Under the pieces are notes generated by a model, which saw only the letters and a program-made list of their open reading frames with translations, had not been told where the DNA came from and searched no databases. Positions 1-8,858 of a stretch of DNA of 64,000 bases are shown here, piece by piece. This DNA comes from Pseudomonadota bacterium (GTDB lineage Bacteria > Pseudomonadota > Alphaproteobacteria > Sphingomonadales > Sphingomonadaceae): NCBI GenBank assembly GCA_039818985.1, contig JBCBSU010000001.1:832367-896366 (forward strand), read 5' to 3'. Position 1 is the stretch's first letter. Each line of letters starts with the position of its first letter. Made by a program: the position numbers and the translations under genes.

Positions 1-263
1 AGCTCGAAATTGAACTTGGAAAGCTCGGTAACGATGTCCGGGTCATCGGCGGTGGCGATGAATTCGGCATTTTGCGGCGCCGGCAGGCAATCGGTATCGG
101 TCAGCCAGCCTTCCAGCTCCAGCCCGACCGTGGGCACATCGTCCTGATCAAAAGCGCGCTCGTCAAACCATTGCTTCAACGTCGCCGTTTCGCGCCGCAA
201 CCGGTTGCGAAATTCCTCGCGGTCAGCGGCGGTGAAATCCGCGTCGTCAATTTCCTGCCCCAT
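1..263 (-). CDS. Glutamate-cysteine ligase-like protein, GCS2 type (5' part only)
   Basis: Only the first 87 or so codons are inside the window; the gene runs off the left edge. The start is an ATG whose complement lies at 261-263. The N-terminal region has an acidic/basic helix and then the segment VGLELEGWLTD, followed by PAPQNAEF and ELSKFNFEL. This pattern matches the beginning of the GCS2 family of ATP-dependent carboxylate-amine ligases (COG2170-like). The family ligates glutamate to cysteine or forms related peptide bonds; the substrate here cannot be read from the fragment. It lies just outside the left repeat of the putative tRNA-Lys island, so it is probably ancestral chromosome. 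Recognition is from motif memory and is moderately secure. Confidence 0.55.
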   Translation of the reverse strand, partial: MGQEIDDADFTAADREEFRNRLRRETATLKQWFDERAFDQDDVPTVGLELEGWLTDTDCLPAPQNAEFIATADDPDIVTELSKFNFE

Positions 264-335
264 AAGCGCGCGTCCCTGCCTATCGACTTAAACGGTAATT
301 GAAGCCGATCTGCGGAGAGGATGCAATATGGAAGA

Positions 336-381
336 ATGGTGGACGCACTAGGGTTCGAACCTAGGACGCGCTGATTAAGAG
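336..381 (-). repeat. Partial tRNA-Lys 3' end, attachment-site-like direct repeat (left copy)
   Basis: This 46-bp stretch matches 13655-13700 at 45 of 46 positions; the mismatch is at 368 against 13687. It comprises the CCA end, acceptor 3' strand, T-arm, variable loop and the 3' half of the anticodon arm of tRNA-Lys(CTT), and then diverges. The 5' half of the tRNA is absent. A displaced 3' tRNA end in the same orientation as an intact tRNA 13.3 kb away is the classic footprint of a tyrosine-integrase insertion into a tRNA gene. Confidence 0.8.
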
Positions 382-704
382 CGTGGCTTAAGCTCTTGTT
401 ATATTGTTGTTAATGACCTCATTTCGTTCAGAAATCATGCGGTTGAGGTGCGCAGTTTGTCGCAGGCTCTTTCAGGTCCAAGCAGGCAAGTTCAGGAGTT
501 TGTGACCCCAGAGAGACCCATTGCAGGACACAGATATATCTCGTGATAAAGTCTGAAGAACGCCGATCGGTATCTAAGTGCTAAATGACCATTTCATCTA
601 TAAAGCGCATAGCTAACAACGGTTTGAGGCCTCTACTATAAGCCACGACTAGAAGGGCTTAAGAGCATCTTTCCTGCAATAGTCTCTATTAAAACAACTA
701 ACAT

Positions 705-724
705 GCACCGCTGTGAAGCGGTGC
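705..724. terminator. Hairpin, possible terminator
   Basis: Seven-base perfect arms (gcaccgc at 705-711 and gcggtgc at 718-724) enclose a six-base loop. A short T run follows on the plus side. It lies just beyond the stop of the minus-strand PepSY gene, so it could end that operon, but the T run is better placed for plus-strand transcription. Confidence 0.35.
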
Positions 725-757
725 TTTTAGCTTAATCAAATGGCTACTGAACTTACG

Positions 758-2380
758 TTATTCCGCAGGCTGTAAGCTAGGATCAACATCAGGTTCGATG
801 ATTTCTGATGCCTTTTTGGCGCGGCGCAAATCGATCGGCCGGCTGGCCGGCATTTTCATTGCGACGGCGCAGATTATCGCACCAAAAATGAGGAACGCAA
901 GATCGAACCAGGCTGATACGCTGGCTGCGGTACCGAAAGCGGACCAGAGGAAGTCACCTGTGGCTAGTCCATTGCTGATCGGCAGCGCGAGCATGGTGAG
1001 ACCGGTTGCCGCCAAAAGCTCACGTGCGGTGCGATACTGATTGCTCCGCGTAAAGGCGAAGACCAGTGTCGCCAGCCAGACGATGAAGAAAGCGCTAATG
1101 ACGCTGCTCATCCGACCGGCTTCCGCGCCCCAGTAGAATTTGTCAAAGTGCAGGATAGCGACGCTGGCCAGTGGCATGCCGCCGCAAACGCCGGTGGTCA
1201 GTGCGCTGAGACGGCGATAGAATTTCTCGCTCTTATTGCCTTCACCGCCATGCAGTCGCCGTTCGACCCACATCATATTGCCCAGCGCGGCCATGACAGC
1301 AATCGCCATGCCCATCAGGAAATAGCCGATCTTCAGTGCGATACCGCCAAAAATCCCGTAATGCAGCGGTGAGAGTGCCGCCAGGGTGCGGGGCAATGGC
1401 TTGGTGGGAGACAGGAATTCGGGCGTGGGCAGCGCTCTGCCATCCACGGCGCTGATCTTGTGCTGATCATAATAGACCAGACGATCATCAACCGGGTAGT
1501 TGATAGTGTACGCGGCATTGGCGTCGCCCCAATTCTCGACATTGATGGAAACGGCTTTTGCACCCGTCTCGGGATGAGGGATAGTGAGTGCCTGATCGAC
1601 GGGCATCATTTCTGCCTCGATACCGGCTTTTTCCGCTACGCCCAGGCCAATGGCCTCGACGAGCTTTTCGGTATCGCCCTTGACGGTGATTGCGGCCAGC
1701 AAGGGTGCCAGCAATGCTATGACGCCAAGATAAGCCCCGGTAAAGGCAATCATCGAAGAGAAAGGCACAGTCCAAAGACCGAAGACCTTGTGCGTATCCT
1801 GCCATTTCAGCCGTACCGATTTGAGATAGCGCAGCGAGAACAGCTCCTTGGTAATCTTGGTGTGCGCGATGATCCCGGTCAGCACGAGCAGCATGAACGC
1901 GATGCCGACAATGCCGACAATGGCGCGTCCGACAGTGCGGCCACCCAGCACTTCGGGCCATGAGAGATCCCGATGCAGGTCATAGAGGAAGCGGTTGGCG
2001 CCTTCTTCGCGTGTCGCGATTGCCGCGCCCGTATTCGGGTCCCAGCGCTGGCGCAAAAATTCGATCTCGCCATCCTCGCCCCGCAGGTTGAGAAAGCCCT
2101 CGAAAAAGTCCTGATGGCGGTTGCCCGGCGCTGTGAAACCGACATAGGTGACTTCACGTCCGTCCATATTCTCGGCAAGCCATTCGGTGAAAACGCCATG
2201 CATAATGACCGGTTGCTCGGTCGGCTCAATCCGCGCGGCCGGGTCTTCCCAGCCCCTGAACTCATTGTAGAAAAGCGCTATCGATCCGGTGAAGCAAACC
2301 ACAAACAGCATGATACCGAGCGCAATGCCGGTCCAGCTGTGCATGTCGTAAATACGGATCTGACGTTCGCGATTGGCCAT
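758..2380 (-). CDS. PepSY-associated TM domain protein (ferric-siderophore reductase type)
   Basis: This 540-residue inner-membrane protein begins with the family signature HSWTGIALGIMLFVVCFTG, a first transmembrane helix at residues ~13-36. A large periplasmic segment of about 110 residues follows, then several further helices (about 150-172, 205-235 and a cluster after 350). Proteins of the PepSY_TM family next to TonB receptors are thought to reduce ferric iron, releasing it from siderophores at the periplasmic face, as for FpvG in Pseudomonas. The conserved His of HSWTG and HRDLSW could ligate heme or iron; that is inference. It is the last gene of the minus-strand run receptor, DUF3325, small TM protein, PepSY, 32 bases downstream of its neighbour. 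Confidence 0.85.
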   Translation of the reverse strand: MANRERQIRIYDMHSWTGIALGIMLFVVCFTGSIALFYNEFRGWEDPAARIEPTEQPVIMHGVFTEWLAENMDGREVTYVGFTAPGNRHQDFFEGFLNLRGEDGEIEFLRQRWDPNTGAAIATREEGANRFLYDLHRDLSWPEVLGGRTVGRAIVGIVGIAFMLLVLTGIIAHTKITKELFSLRYLKSVRLKWQDTHKVFGLWTVPFSSMIAFTGAYLGVIALLAPLLAAITVKGDTEKLVEAIGLGVAEKAGIEAEMMPVDQALTIPHPETGAKAVSINVENWGDANAAYTINYPVDDRLVYYDQHKISAVDGRALPTPEFLSPTKPLPRTLAALSPLHYGIFGGIALKIGYFLMGMAIAVMAALGNMMWVERRLHGGEGNKSEKFYRRLSALTTGVCGGMPLASVAILHFDKFYWGAEAGRMSSVISAFFIVWLATLVFAFTRSNQYRTARELLAATGLTMLALPISNGLATGDFLWSAFGTAASVSAWFDLAFLIFGAIICAVAMKMPASRPIDLRRAKKASEIIEPDVDPSLQPAE

Positions 2381-2412
2381 GGCGGGGACGGTCCTCTGGT
2401 CTGTCGGATGAA

Positions 2413-2730
2413 TTACACTGGCGGTTCACTTAGCAAAATTATGGCGGTGCTGATAGCGCTAATGCCAATCATTACTGACAAAACCCGCCATTTTGAGGGG
2501 TTCCAGTAGAGCCAGAACTGTAACCCTACCCAGATGAACGGGGAAATCAGCGCGACGATCAGAACCCTGTCAGCAAATCCCCATGGGCCGATCATGACAA
2601 AGGCCGAACAGACGGCCATTGTCGTGATGAAGGCCCAGATAATGGCACCGGTGAGGCGCGGGCCTTTCCAGGTGAAGAAGGCGAGTGCCAGAACCACCGC
2701 TGCGATAATGCCAATAACCACCGGGCTCAT
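2413..2730 (-). CDS. Small three-helix membrane protein of the PepSY/DUF3325 cluster
   Basis: The 105-residue product starts at an ATG overlapping the stop of the upstream DUF3325 gene (ATGA overlap), which fixes the start. Three hydrophobic segments are visible: residues ~3-18, ~28-50 and ~58-75, with another weak one near the end. There is a conserved-looking aromatic patch, QFWLYWNPSKW. In comparable iron clusters a DUF3649-type membrane protein occupies this place, but I cannot confirm that family from the sequence. The position suggests a subunit or helper of the PepSY iron-reduction module in the inner membrane. Confidence 0.65.
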   Translation of the reverse strand: MSPVVIGIIAAVVLALAFFTWKGPRLTGAIIWAFITTMAVCSAFVMIGPWGFADRVLIVALISPFIWVGLQFWLYWNPSKWRVLSVMIGISAISTAIILLSEPPV

Positions 2731-3071
2731 GCGGCGCCTCCCATGAACAGCAGAGCACCGGTTGCCAGACCGATCACCGCCGATGCAACTGTGCTGGGAA
2801 AATGCAGTTTCGGCCATAACGCCGATATCAGCAGACCGGAGATTCCAGCGACCACGAAAACCGCCAGCCATAGTGGGATGCCCAGCTCCCAGCCATAAAT
2901 TTCGGCCAACGTCATCAGTGCTGCGATGGCAAATGCCCAGCCGGCAGCATGCACAGCGCGTCGCGCCGCCAGCGAGTTTTTGAGCGCAGGAAATGTCGTG
3001 CGGTGTTTGCCTGCCTGATAAAAGGCATAGCAGCCAATATAGAGCAGCGCAGTGGCGAAGAGCAGCATCAT
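2727..3071 (-). CDS. DUF3325 family inner-membrane protein
   Basis: A 114-residue protein with three to four predicted helices (about 2-16, 40-58, 66-85 and 95-111). The pattern LLYIGCYAFYQAGKHR, then AAGWAFAIAALMTL and the GWELGIPLWLAVF stretch, is typical of DUF3325. This family is almost always beside PepSY reductases and TonB-dependent siderophore receptors, where it is presumed to help inner-membrane handling of iron; no biochemical role is settled. It starts 8 bases after the receptor stop and overlaps the next gene by 4 bases, so the four genes are very probably one transcript. Confidence 0.75.
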   Translation of the reverse strand: MMLLFATALLYIGCYAFYQAGKHRTTFPALKNSLAARRAVHAAGWAFAIAALMTLAEIYGWELGIPLWLAVFVVAGISGLLISALWPKLHFPSTVASAVIGLATGALLFMGGAA

Positions 3072-3079
3072 GGCAGGCC

Positions 3080-5476
3080 TTAGAACCCTCCGACCAAGCG
3101 CACACCGAACACTTGTGGTGGACCTGCAATATTGACGGCTCCCACAACCGTATCGACGCTGTTGAAGGTAAGGAATTCCTCATTCAGAACATTGGTGCCG
3201 AATAGCTCAACGCGGAAGTCGTCGGTTTGGTAGCCCACGATCAGATCGACGACCATATTGCTGTCATTTACCGCATCTGGCTCATTGCCGATGAGTGCAA
3301 AGCTCTCATCGGTGAACCGAAAACGGCCATTGGCGAAAAAGCCACTGTCATGCGTGTACCGTGCCCCACCATTGATGGTCCAGCGTGGTGCAAAGGTGAA
3401 TTGGTTGCCGGTAAAGTCTATGCTGACTGGACCCAGATCGCTCTGGGCTTCTGTAAATTGCGTGTCGGTAAAGCCGACGCCAACATTGAAGGTCAGCTCA
3501 TCGGTTGGCTGGGCAAACATTTCGACTTCAAAGCCGAATAGTTCCGATGCCCCGGCATTGTCGGTAAGGTTGTCGAGCGGATTAGCCGAGAGCTGTACCG
3601 TGACCTGCTGATCGGAATAATCGATAAAGAAGACATTTGCGTTTAGTGTCACTTTGCGATCAGCAAATTGTGAGCGGAAAGAGAATTCATAGTTGGTCGA
3701 AAATTCAGGATCAAAGGTGTTGATGATCGCATTAGCTTCCAGCACTTCCTGGTCGGTTGCATCGCCACCACCTGGTATCGGCAATGCTCCGCGGAAAGCG
3801 TTAACCGATACACCTCCGGCGCGATAAGCTCGCTGTACACTGAAGCTGGTGGATACATCGTCCGACCAGTCATAGGTAATGACGCCTTTGGGCAGGAATG
3901 CGCTGAAATTATTCTGTGCATTATTGATCGTGACAGCGCTGGTGAACTGGCTTGCAAGCAGCTGCAACGCGCCATCAACAATGGGAACGCCGGTTTCGCC
4001 AATCGGTGGTACGCCGGTGAAATTGAGCACGGACTGAGTGATGCTCTCATCATCATAGCGAGCACCTACGGTAATAGAGAGGCGGTCGGTCAACTTGTAG
4101 TTGACCTCACCGAAGAATGCGAAATTCTCAATATCTGTGGGGTTGTCGGCGGCAAAATCGACCTGAAAGCTAGGAACACTGGCGACTGCTGTATCTCGAA
4201 CAAACTGGCCTTGGCCAATCTGAATTGGGTTAGGTGCCGGTGTCTGAAACAAGAGGCTGGCAATGGTGCCCGCATCAGGGAGTGCCAAATCGGTATCGAC
4301 TACGGCAGAACTGGTATTCTCAAATGCGCTGCTGCTGTCAAAATAGTAAAAACCCAGCAGACCGGTCAAACGATCATCAGGGCTGACATAGGACAACCGC
4401 AATTCCTGACTGAAGACCTCGTCATTTGTACTGTTGTTGCCAACCGTAATATCGCCGCCGGTTTCATCGCGCGAGGTGTCTAGAAAGGTTATGTTGCTGC
4501 TTTCGATATAGCCGGTAACTGCCGTCAGCGAGAGGCCATCCGCGATATCAATATTGGCTTCAAATGAAAAAATATCGGCACGGGTTTCGGTCAGACTCTG
4601 AATATTCTCAAAATTCAGCCGGTCAGGCGGGAAAAATGTATCATCTATCCGCCCCTCGCCCTGATTGGCATCGATGTAGGTGTAGCTGGCAATAAACTCG
4701 AAACCTTCGGCGGGCGTAAGGCGCGCCTTGGCCCGGATTGTTGCGGCTTCCTGTGCGTCAGACTCATCGGTGTTCAGCGTTGGGTTGAAGATAAAACCAT
4801 CGCTGCTGGTGTAATCGCCAGAAACGCGCAGCGAGAGCAAGTCCTGCACCACCGGTACAGTTAGCGCCGCCGAGCCACGAAAGGTGTCGAACTCGGCATA
4901 GGAAATCTGGCCCTGACCGGAAAAATCATTGCCCGGATCAATCGTATTTATAACAATGGCACCCGCCAGCGCATTACGCCCCTGAATTGTCGATTGTGGA
5001 CCGCGAAAAATCTCGACGCTGGAAACATCGAACAGGTTGAGCGCGCCGCCAGCGGTAAACAGCGCGCTGGGTATGAAGACCCCGTCAATATAGACTGTTG
5101 ACGTATCGCTGGTAGTTTCCCCCAGGCCAGCACCAGCATTACGGATACCGCGAATGGTGATAACCTCTTCACCGAAGCCGGTATTCACATTGGCAGTCTG
5201 ATTCAACAGATCGGCAAGATCGATAAAGTTCTGCTCGTCGATGGTTTCCTCATCAAAAACTTTTACCGAAGCGGCAGTATCCTGGAGTGATCGCGTGATC
5301 TTCTGCCCGGTGACGATAACGACATTCTCATCATCAAATTCGTCTTGCGGCTGGTCGTCAGCAATAGGCGTAATAGCTTGATCCTGTGCCTGCGCCGTCC
5401 CGGCAAAACCGGCCAGCGCGATGATCGCTGCTCCAGCCATACAGTAGCTGCGCTTGGTTGATACAGATTTGGACAC
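3080..5476 (-). CDS. TonB-dependent outer-membrane receptor 1
   Basis: A receptor of about 798 residues. I chose the GTG at 5476 as start because a GGGGA ribosome-binding site lies 7 bases upstream and the product then begins MSKSVSTKRSY, like the third receptor of the cluster; a longer reading from the GTG at 5500 is possible. A signal peptide ends near AQA. A TonB-box-like segment (ENVVIVTGQK) follows, then a plug domain with VEIFRGPQSTIQGRNALAGA, and a 22-strand-type barrel ending in the terminal Phe. It should import a ferric chelate with energy from TonB-ExbBD. The substrate is unknown; the Fur-like box upstream and the PepSY and DUF3325 genes downstream argue for iron. Confidence 0.92.
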   Translation of the reverse strand: MSKSVSTKRSYCMAGAAIIALAGFAGTAQAQDQAITPIADDQPQDEFDDENVVIVTGQKITRSLQDTAASVKVFDEETIDEQNFIDLADLLNQTANVNTGFGEEVITIRGIRNAGAGLGETTSDTSTVYIDGVFIPSALFTAGGALNLFDVSSVEIFRGPQSTIQGRNALAGAIVINTIDPGNDFSGQGQISYAEFDTFRGSAALTVPVVQDLLSLRVSGDYTSSDGFIFNPTLNTDESDAQEAATIRAKARLTPAEGFEFIASYTYIDANQGEGRIDDTFFPPDRLNFENIQSLTETRADIFSFEANIDIADGLSLTAVTGYIESSNITFLDTSRDETGGDITVGNNSTNDEVFSQELRLSYVSPDDRLTGLLGFYYFDSSSAFENTSSAVVDTDLALPDAGTIASLLFQTPAPNPIQIGQGQFVRDTAVASVPSFQVDFAADNPTDIENFAFFGEVNYKLTDRLSITVGARYDDESITQSVLNFTGVPPIGETGVPIVDGALQLLASQFTSAVTINNAQNNFSAFLPKGVITYDWSDDVSTSFSVQRAYRAGGVSVNAFRGALPIPGGGDATDQEVLEANAIINTFDPEFSTNYEFSFRSQFADRKVTLNANVFFIDYSDQQVTVQLSANPLDNLTDNAGASELFGFEVEMFAQPTDELTFNVGVGFTDTQFTEAQSDLGPVSIDFTGNQFTFAPRWTINGGARYTHDSGFFANGRFRFTDESFALIGNEPDAVNDSNMVVDLIVGYQTDDFRVELFGTNVLNEEFLTFNSVDTVVGAVNIAGPPQVFGVRLVGGF

Positions 5477-5540
5477 ACTCAATTCCCCAGAAATTCCCAC
5501 TCGGCCGTGAAGGGCAAAGGCCTTCCCGATTCGGTAAAGC

Positions 5541-5568
5541 TAATAACGAGAATGATTTGCAATAACAA
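5541..5568 (-). promoter_or_regulatory. Fur-box-like site upstream of receptor 1
   Basis: The stretch contains AT-rich interrupted dyads around gagaatgatttgcaataa. It lies 65-92 bases upstream of the chosen GTG start of receptor 1. A 24-base core (5544-5567) recurs at 11281-11304 with two differences, again upstream of a TonB receptor. The form resembles alphaproteobacterial Fur boxes in front of iron-uptake genes. Repression by iron-loaded Fur is inference. Confidence 0.65.
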
Positions 5569-5690
5569 TGGAGAGATGTCTTGTTCATGCTTTTTGCAAC
5601 ACAGCCGTCTTTCTGTCGCTATTTTGTCACAGAAACCCGGCTGTGTTGCAGGCACATTGTCGTATCTCTTCTCTCGCCGATTGGGTCGGG

Positions 5691-7901
5691 TCAAAAACCT
5701 GCGCGAATCTGCACGCCGTAAACGCCCTCGGTTCCGCCTTGACCCTGATTGAATTGCGGGTTGACGAAAGTGGTGAAATCATTGCCGAAGGCATTGTTGG
5801 CGAAGACAGAAATGCTGAACTTCTCATATTGATAACCGATGCGCGCATTGACCACGGCGAAGCTCTCCGAGAATTGTCCCGGCAAGTTCAGATTATCGGA
5901 AAATTGCCCATTCTGGTAATTCACATTGGCGTTGGCAAAGATACCCGAAGGATGCTCAAACTGAGCGCCCAATGAGCCCGACAATTCCGGCGAAAAGCGG
6001 AACTGGTTACCCGCCAGATTGGTGCCGTCGCCGACAGGGAAATCGAGGAATTCGGTACGGTTATATCCCAGCGCACCATTGAGACGCAGCGTGTCCGTTA
6101 GAACGATAACAAGCTCGCCTTCAAAGCCGTAAAGCTCGCTCTGCCCCGCATTGACGGTGGCAAAAAGTGTGCTGGGATCGAGACCGTCCGGGATCTGACC
6201 TGCAAGCTCTGGAAAAGCAGCCAGCAACGGCACCTGCACCTGCTGGTCGGTCCAGTCGAGATAGAAAGCATTCGCATTGAGGGTGATACGTCCATCCAAA
6301 AAGCTGGTGCGAAGCGAGAATTCGTAGTTGTTTATGAACTCAGCATCAAAAGTTATGGTGTTGCCAAGAACATTCTGTTCGGCGCCTCCAGAACGATAAC
6401 CGCGCGAATAGGTGAATCCGGCCGAAATACGATCATTAAAATCATAAACGATCTGCGCCTTGGGAAGGAACGCGTCAAATTCGGTATCGGCCAATGTATC
6501 CGGGTTGGTAAGTGTCGGGCCAGGAGTGATAATCGTGGCGCTGCTGGTGGCCACACGTACTGTTTCGTTGTCGTAACGCAGGCCGAGGAGCAGCCGTAAA
6601 TTATCTGTTGCCTGCCATTCCACCTCACCGAAGAACGCGAAGTTTTCAGTCGCCTCATCGGTATTGCTGACAATGTTGATAATGGAATCTGGCGCGGCAC
6701 CGAAAATGAAACCGGGAAACTCTCCCACCACAGCTGTAGCAGCATCGATGTTAGCGTAGAAGCCGCCTAGCAGCACATTCCAGTCATCTGCGGGTGTAAA
6801 GACGGCCCGCAATTCCTGAGTGAAGGACTCGATTTCATTGTCCTGGGTGAAGAAACCCAATGGCTGCGATGTGCCGTCACCATCCTGATTACGCCCGCTT
6901 TCAGAATCGACATAGCTGGTGATGGAGCTCAGCGACACAGTATCGCTGGGGTCCCAGTCAATCCGGCTGCCAAACAGCCAGCTTTCATCGAAGCGGCGCT
7001 GCGGGCTGTCGAGACTGTTCACCCGCTCACCAGTGGCTTCGAAAGTGTCCAACTCAAAGCCCTGAAAAACCGTTCCCACAGAGTCAGCATAGATACCCGT
7101 TAGCTTGACCGAGAGATTGCCGGTCGGCTGGAACAGCAGCTTCAGCCTTGCCAGTTCGTCGTTATTCCCTGCAACCTCATCGCTGTCGAGCGTCGGGTTG
7201 AAGACGAAACCATCGGCCTCCTGATGGTCATAGGAAATGCGGAAGGCGAGAACGTCTTCGATGATAGGGCCGCCGACTGCAGCGGAATATTGCCGCGTAT
7301 CGAAATTGGCAAAAACGGCCTGTGCATCAGCGGTAAATTCATAACCGGGGTCTTGGCTGTAAAGCAGGATAGCCCCTGCTAATGCGTTGCGACCCTGCAC
7401 GGTAGATTGTGGGCCGCGAAAGACCTCGATGCGATTAAGATCCCATGCGCCCGTGGGAGAGAGCAGATTCTGCTGCGTTGTTGTCAGTGGGATGTCATCG
7501 ATATTGACCGTCAGTGTCAGATTGGAACTGATGGTGTTGAGACCAGCATCGACGCCATTTTGCGCAATGCCGCGAATGGTAAAGCCGGCATCGCCAAAGG
7601 CACTGTTCACATTGGGGATACGGTCCAGCAACTGTTCCAGATTGGGCGTATATGTGCTTTCAATGTCATCTCTGGTAACAACGACGATGCTTGACTGCGT
7701 ATCCTGGACCGAGCGTTCCCGCTTCTCGCCGGTCACGATAACAAGGTTTTTGTCATCTGTATCGGCAGCTTCTTCGCTTGGTGCTGTCTCTGCAGCTTGC
7801 AGCTGGAGGCCCTCAACACCGGTACTCGCGACCGCCACCGATGGGCAGGTCAATATGGCCAATGTGGCTACGCCACATTTCAACATCTCTGATTTTTTCA
7901 T
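5691..7901 (-). CDS. TonB-dependent outer-membrane receptor 2
   Basis: A 736-residue receptor. The signal peptide (MKKSEMLKCGVATLAIL) ends near VAVAS, a TonB-box-like KNLVIVTGEKR follows, then a plug with FRGPQSTVQGRNALAGA and a beta-barrel ending in a terminal Phe. It belongs to the same subfamily as receptors 1 and 3, sharing the RGPQST.QGRNAL.GA element and long acidic linkers after the signal peptide. It starts 26 bases after the stop of the small Cys-containing gene and has no separate Fur-like box. It is therefore probably the last gene of a four-gene operon that starts with receptor 3. The ligand is not identifiable; a ferric chelate is likely. Confidence 0.92.
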   Translation of the reverse strand: MKKSEMLKCGVATLAILTCPSVAVASTGVEGLQLQAAETAPSEEAADTDDKNLVIVTGEKRERSVQDTQSSIVVVTRDDIESTYTPNLEQLLDRIPNVNSAFGDAGFTIRGIAQNGVDAGLNTISSNLTLTVNIDDIPLTTTQQNLLSPTGAWDLNRIEVFRGPQSTVQGRNALAGAILLYSQDPGYEFTADAQAVFANFDTRQYSAAVGGPIIEDVLAFRISYDHQEADGFVFNPTLDSDEVAGNNDELARLKLLFQPTGNLSVKLTGIYADSVGTVFQGFELDTFEATGERVNSLDSPQRRFDESWLFGSRIDWDPSDTVSLSSITSYVDSESGRNQDGDGTSQPLGFFTQDNEIESFTQELRAVFTPADDWNVLLGGFYANIDAATAVVGEFPGFIFGAAPDSIINIVSNTDEATENFAFFGEVEWQATDNLRLLLGLRYDNETVRVATSSATIITPGPTLTNPDTLADTEFDAFLPKAQIVYDFNDRISAGFTYSRGYRSGGAEQNVLGNTITFDAEFINNYEFSLRTSFLDGRITLNANAFYLDWTDQQVQVPLLAAFPELAGQIPDGLDPSTLFATVNAGQSELYGFEGELVIVLTDTLRLNGALGYNRTEFLDFPVGDGTNLAGNQFRFSPELSGSLGAQFEHPSGIFANANVNYQNGQFSDNLNLPGQFSESFAVVNARIGYQYEKFSISVFANNAFGNDFTTFVNPQFNQGQGGTEGVYGVQIRAGF

Positions 7902-7927
7902 GCATATCTTCCTTTATGCGATGCAAA

Positions 7928-8371
7928 TTAAGGGGATTCAGCGGGCGCAATGTCACGCCCTGGCAGCGTGTCGACAAATTCCCGGACCGTACGCTGGATC
8001 GAAAAAATTGCTGCCCTGGGCATCATGTCGCGCAGCATGGCGTGAAAGCGCTGGCTGTCATTCTTGATCGTTGCCGTGACCAGATCGACGATCAGCACTT
8101 CATCATAAGTCGTGGTGTAGCAAAAAGGTCGGTGGACAATGAGAGATTCCGGCCATGCTGCAACAATGGTGCGTAGCATATTCATGAATGTGCCAACGCT
8201 GTGCGCACTGCCGAGATATTGCGCCAGATGGCCGCAGCAGCAACGCCCTTCCACATTCGCCAGAACACAAGTGCGCAATGCGAGGATCAGCGCTTTTTGG
8301 CCCTCCGACATGTCGGCGAGTGGCTTTGTCCAGCATAGCTTGTCGACAACAGATTGGGATGTACTCGGCAT
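7928..8371 (-). CDS. Orphan Cys-containing protein A of the receptor operon
   Basis: A product of 147 residues, using the ATG at 8371 that follows an AAGGAG site; an in-frame ATG at 8392 would add seven residues. No signal peptide or membrane helix is evident, so it is probably cytoplasmic. It has a cysteine cluster (EGRCCCGHL, plus FCYTT) and the acidic motif TTYDEVLIVDL. I do not recognise the family. The order of elements resembles the orphan protein at 11497-12045 (hydrophobic helix with Cys, central helix, then a Pro/Cys/Thr stretch and a DE-x-L hydrophobic helix). The two are probably distant relatives, one at each end of the receptor operon. Iron-sulfur, heme or metal sensing is possible but unproven. 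Confidence 0.6.
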   Translation of the reverse strand: MPSTSQSVVDKLCWTKPLADMSEGQKALILALRTCVLANVEGRCCCGHLAQYLGSAHSVGTFMNMLRTIVAAWPESLIVHRPFCYTTTYDEVLIVDLVTATIKNDSQRFHAMLRDMMPRAAIFSIQRTVREFVDTLPGRDIAPAESP

Positions 8372-8425
8372 CTTTCTCTTCTCCTTGCGCATATTTCATC
8401 CGACGCGACGGAAATTCTGGCCTGG

Positions 8426-8821
8426 CTATGGGGTTTGCGCACTTTCAGCCCGGCGTGCCTGCCACAACAGGATCACGCTGAGCAGACAGGGCAGGAACAT
8501 CGTAAAAATGATGAGCATGGTGAGCTCGCTGTCACTGGCCATGGCGTGCTCAAGAATGTGCAAGGCATGAAACAGCGCCAGCAACACGGCCACTGCCATT
8601 GCCGACCAGCGCGCCCATGCGGCACGGCTTGTCGACAGCGCTATGATCGGCAGCGCGCTGACGCAAAGCAGGCCGACCAGCATTGATACCGGAGGCACTG
8701 AGAGATCATTCGCCCCTTTTTCGACCCCGCGAATAACTTCCATAAGGATGAGTGCCAGAACGCCACCAGCCTGCATCAGCAAAAGCGCCAATGTGCCACC
8801 CAACTTCTTTTCTACCGTCAT
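8426..8821 (-). CDS. Hypothetical four-helix membrane protein
   Basis: A 131-residue protein with four strongly hydrophobic segments (about 8-28, 44-64, 69-90 and 98-122), consistent with a small inner-membrane protein. The loop ALFHALHILEHAM carries three histidines near the membrane, which could bind metal or heme. I do not recognise a family. It starts 37 bases downstream of receptor 3 and ends 54 bases before orphan protein A, so it belongs to the same minus-strand transcript. A role in the inner-membrane step of iron uptake is suggested only by position. Confidence 0.6.
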   Translation of the reverse strand: MTVEKKLGGTLALLLMQAGGVLALILMEVIRGVEKGANDLSVPPVSMLVGLLCVSALPIIALSTSRAAWARWSAMAVAVLLALFHALHILEHAMASDSELTMLIIFTMFLPCLLSVILLWQARRAESAQTP

Positions 8822-8858
8822 CTATCCCTCCTGTTTGGGCTGTTACCTGAAGCCGCCA

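Larger units (their letters stand above)
264..757. other. Non-coding stretch holding the left island boundary
   Basis: No convincing gene is visible on either strand in these 494 bases. It contains the partial tRNA-Lys repeat (336-381), a pair of imperfect gaccc-type repeats at 502-519, and a GC-rich hairpin at 705-724. The stretch between 382 and 700 is comparatively AT-rich and may be degraded island DNA. I found no readable integrase remnant in it. Confidence 0.5.

Noticed and set aside
382-757. Remnant of an integrase gene next to the left att site
   Set aside because: No frame on either strand yields recognisable tyrosine- or serine-recombinase motifs; only short repeat-like hints remain.
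1460-1963. Long plus-strand open frame opposite the PepSY gene
   Set aside because: It is antisense to a well-supported gene, has no recognisable domain and follows the codon-position bias of the real gene.
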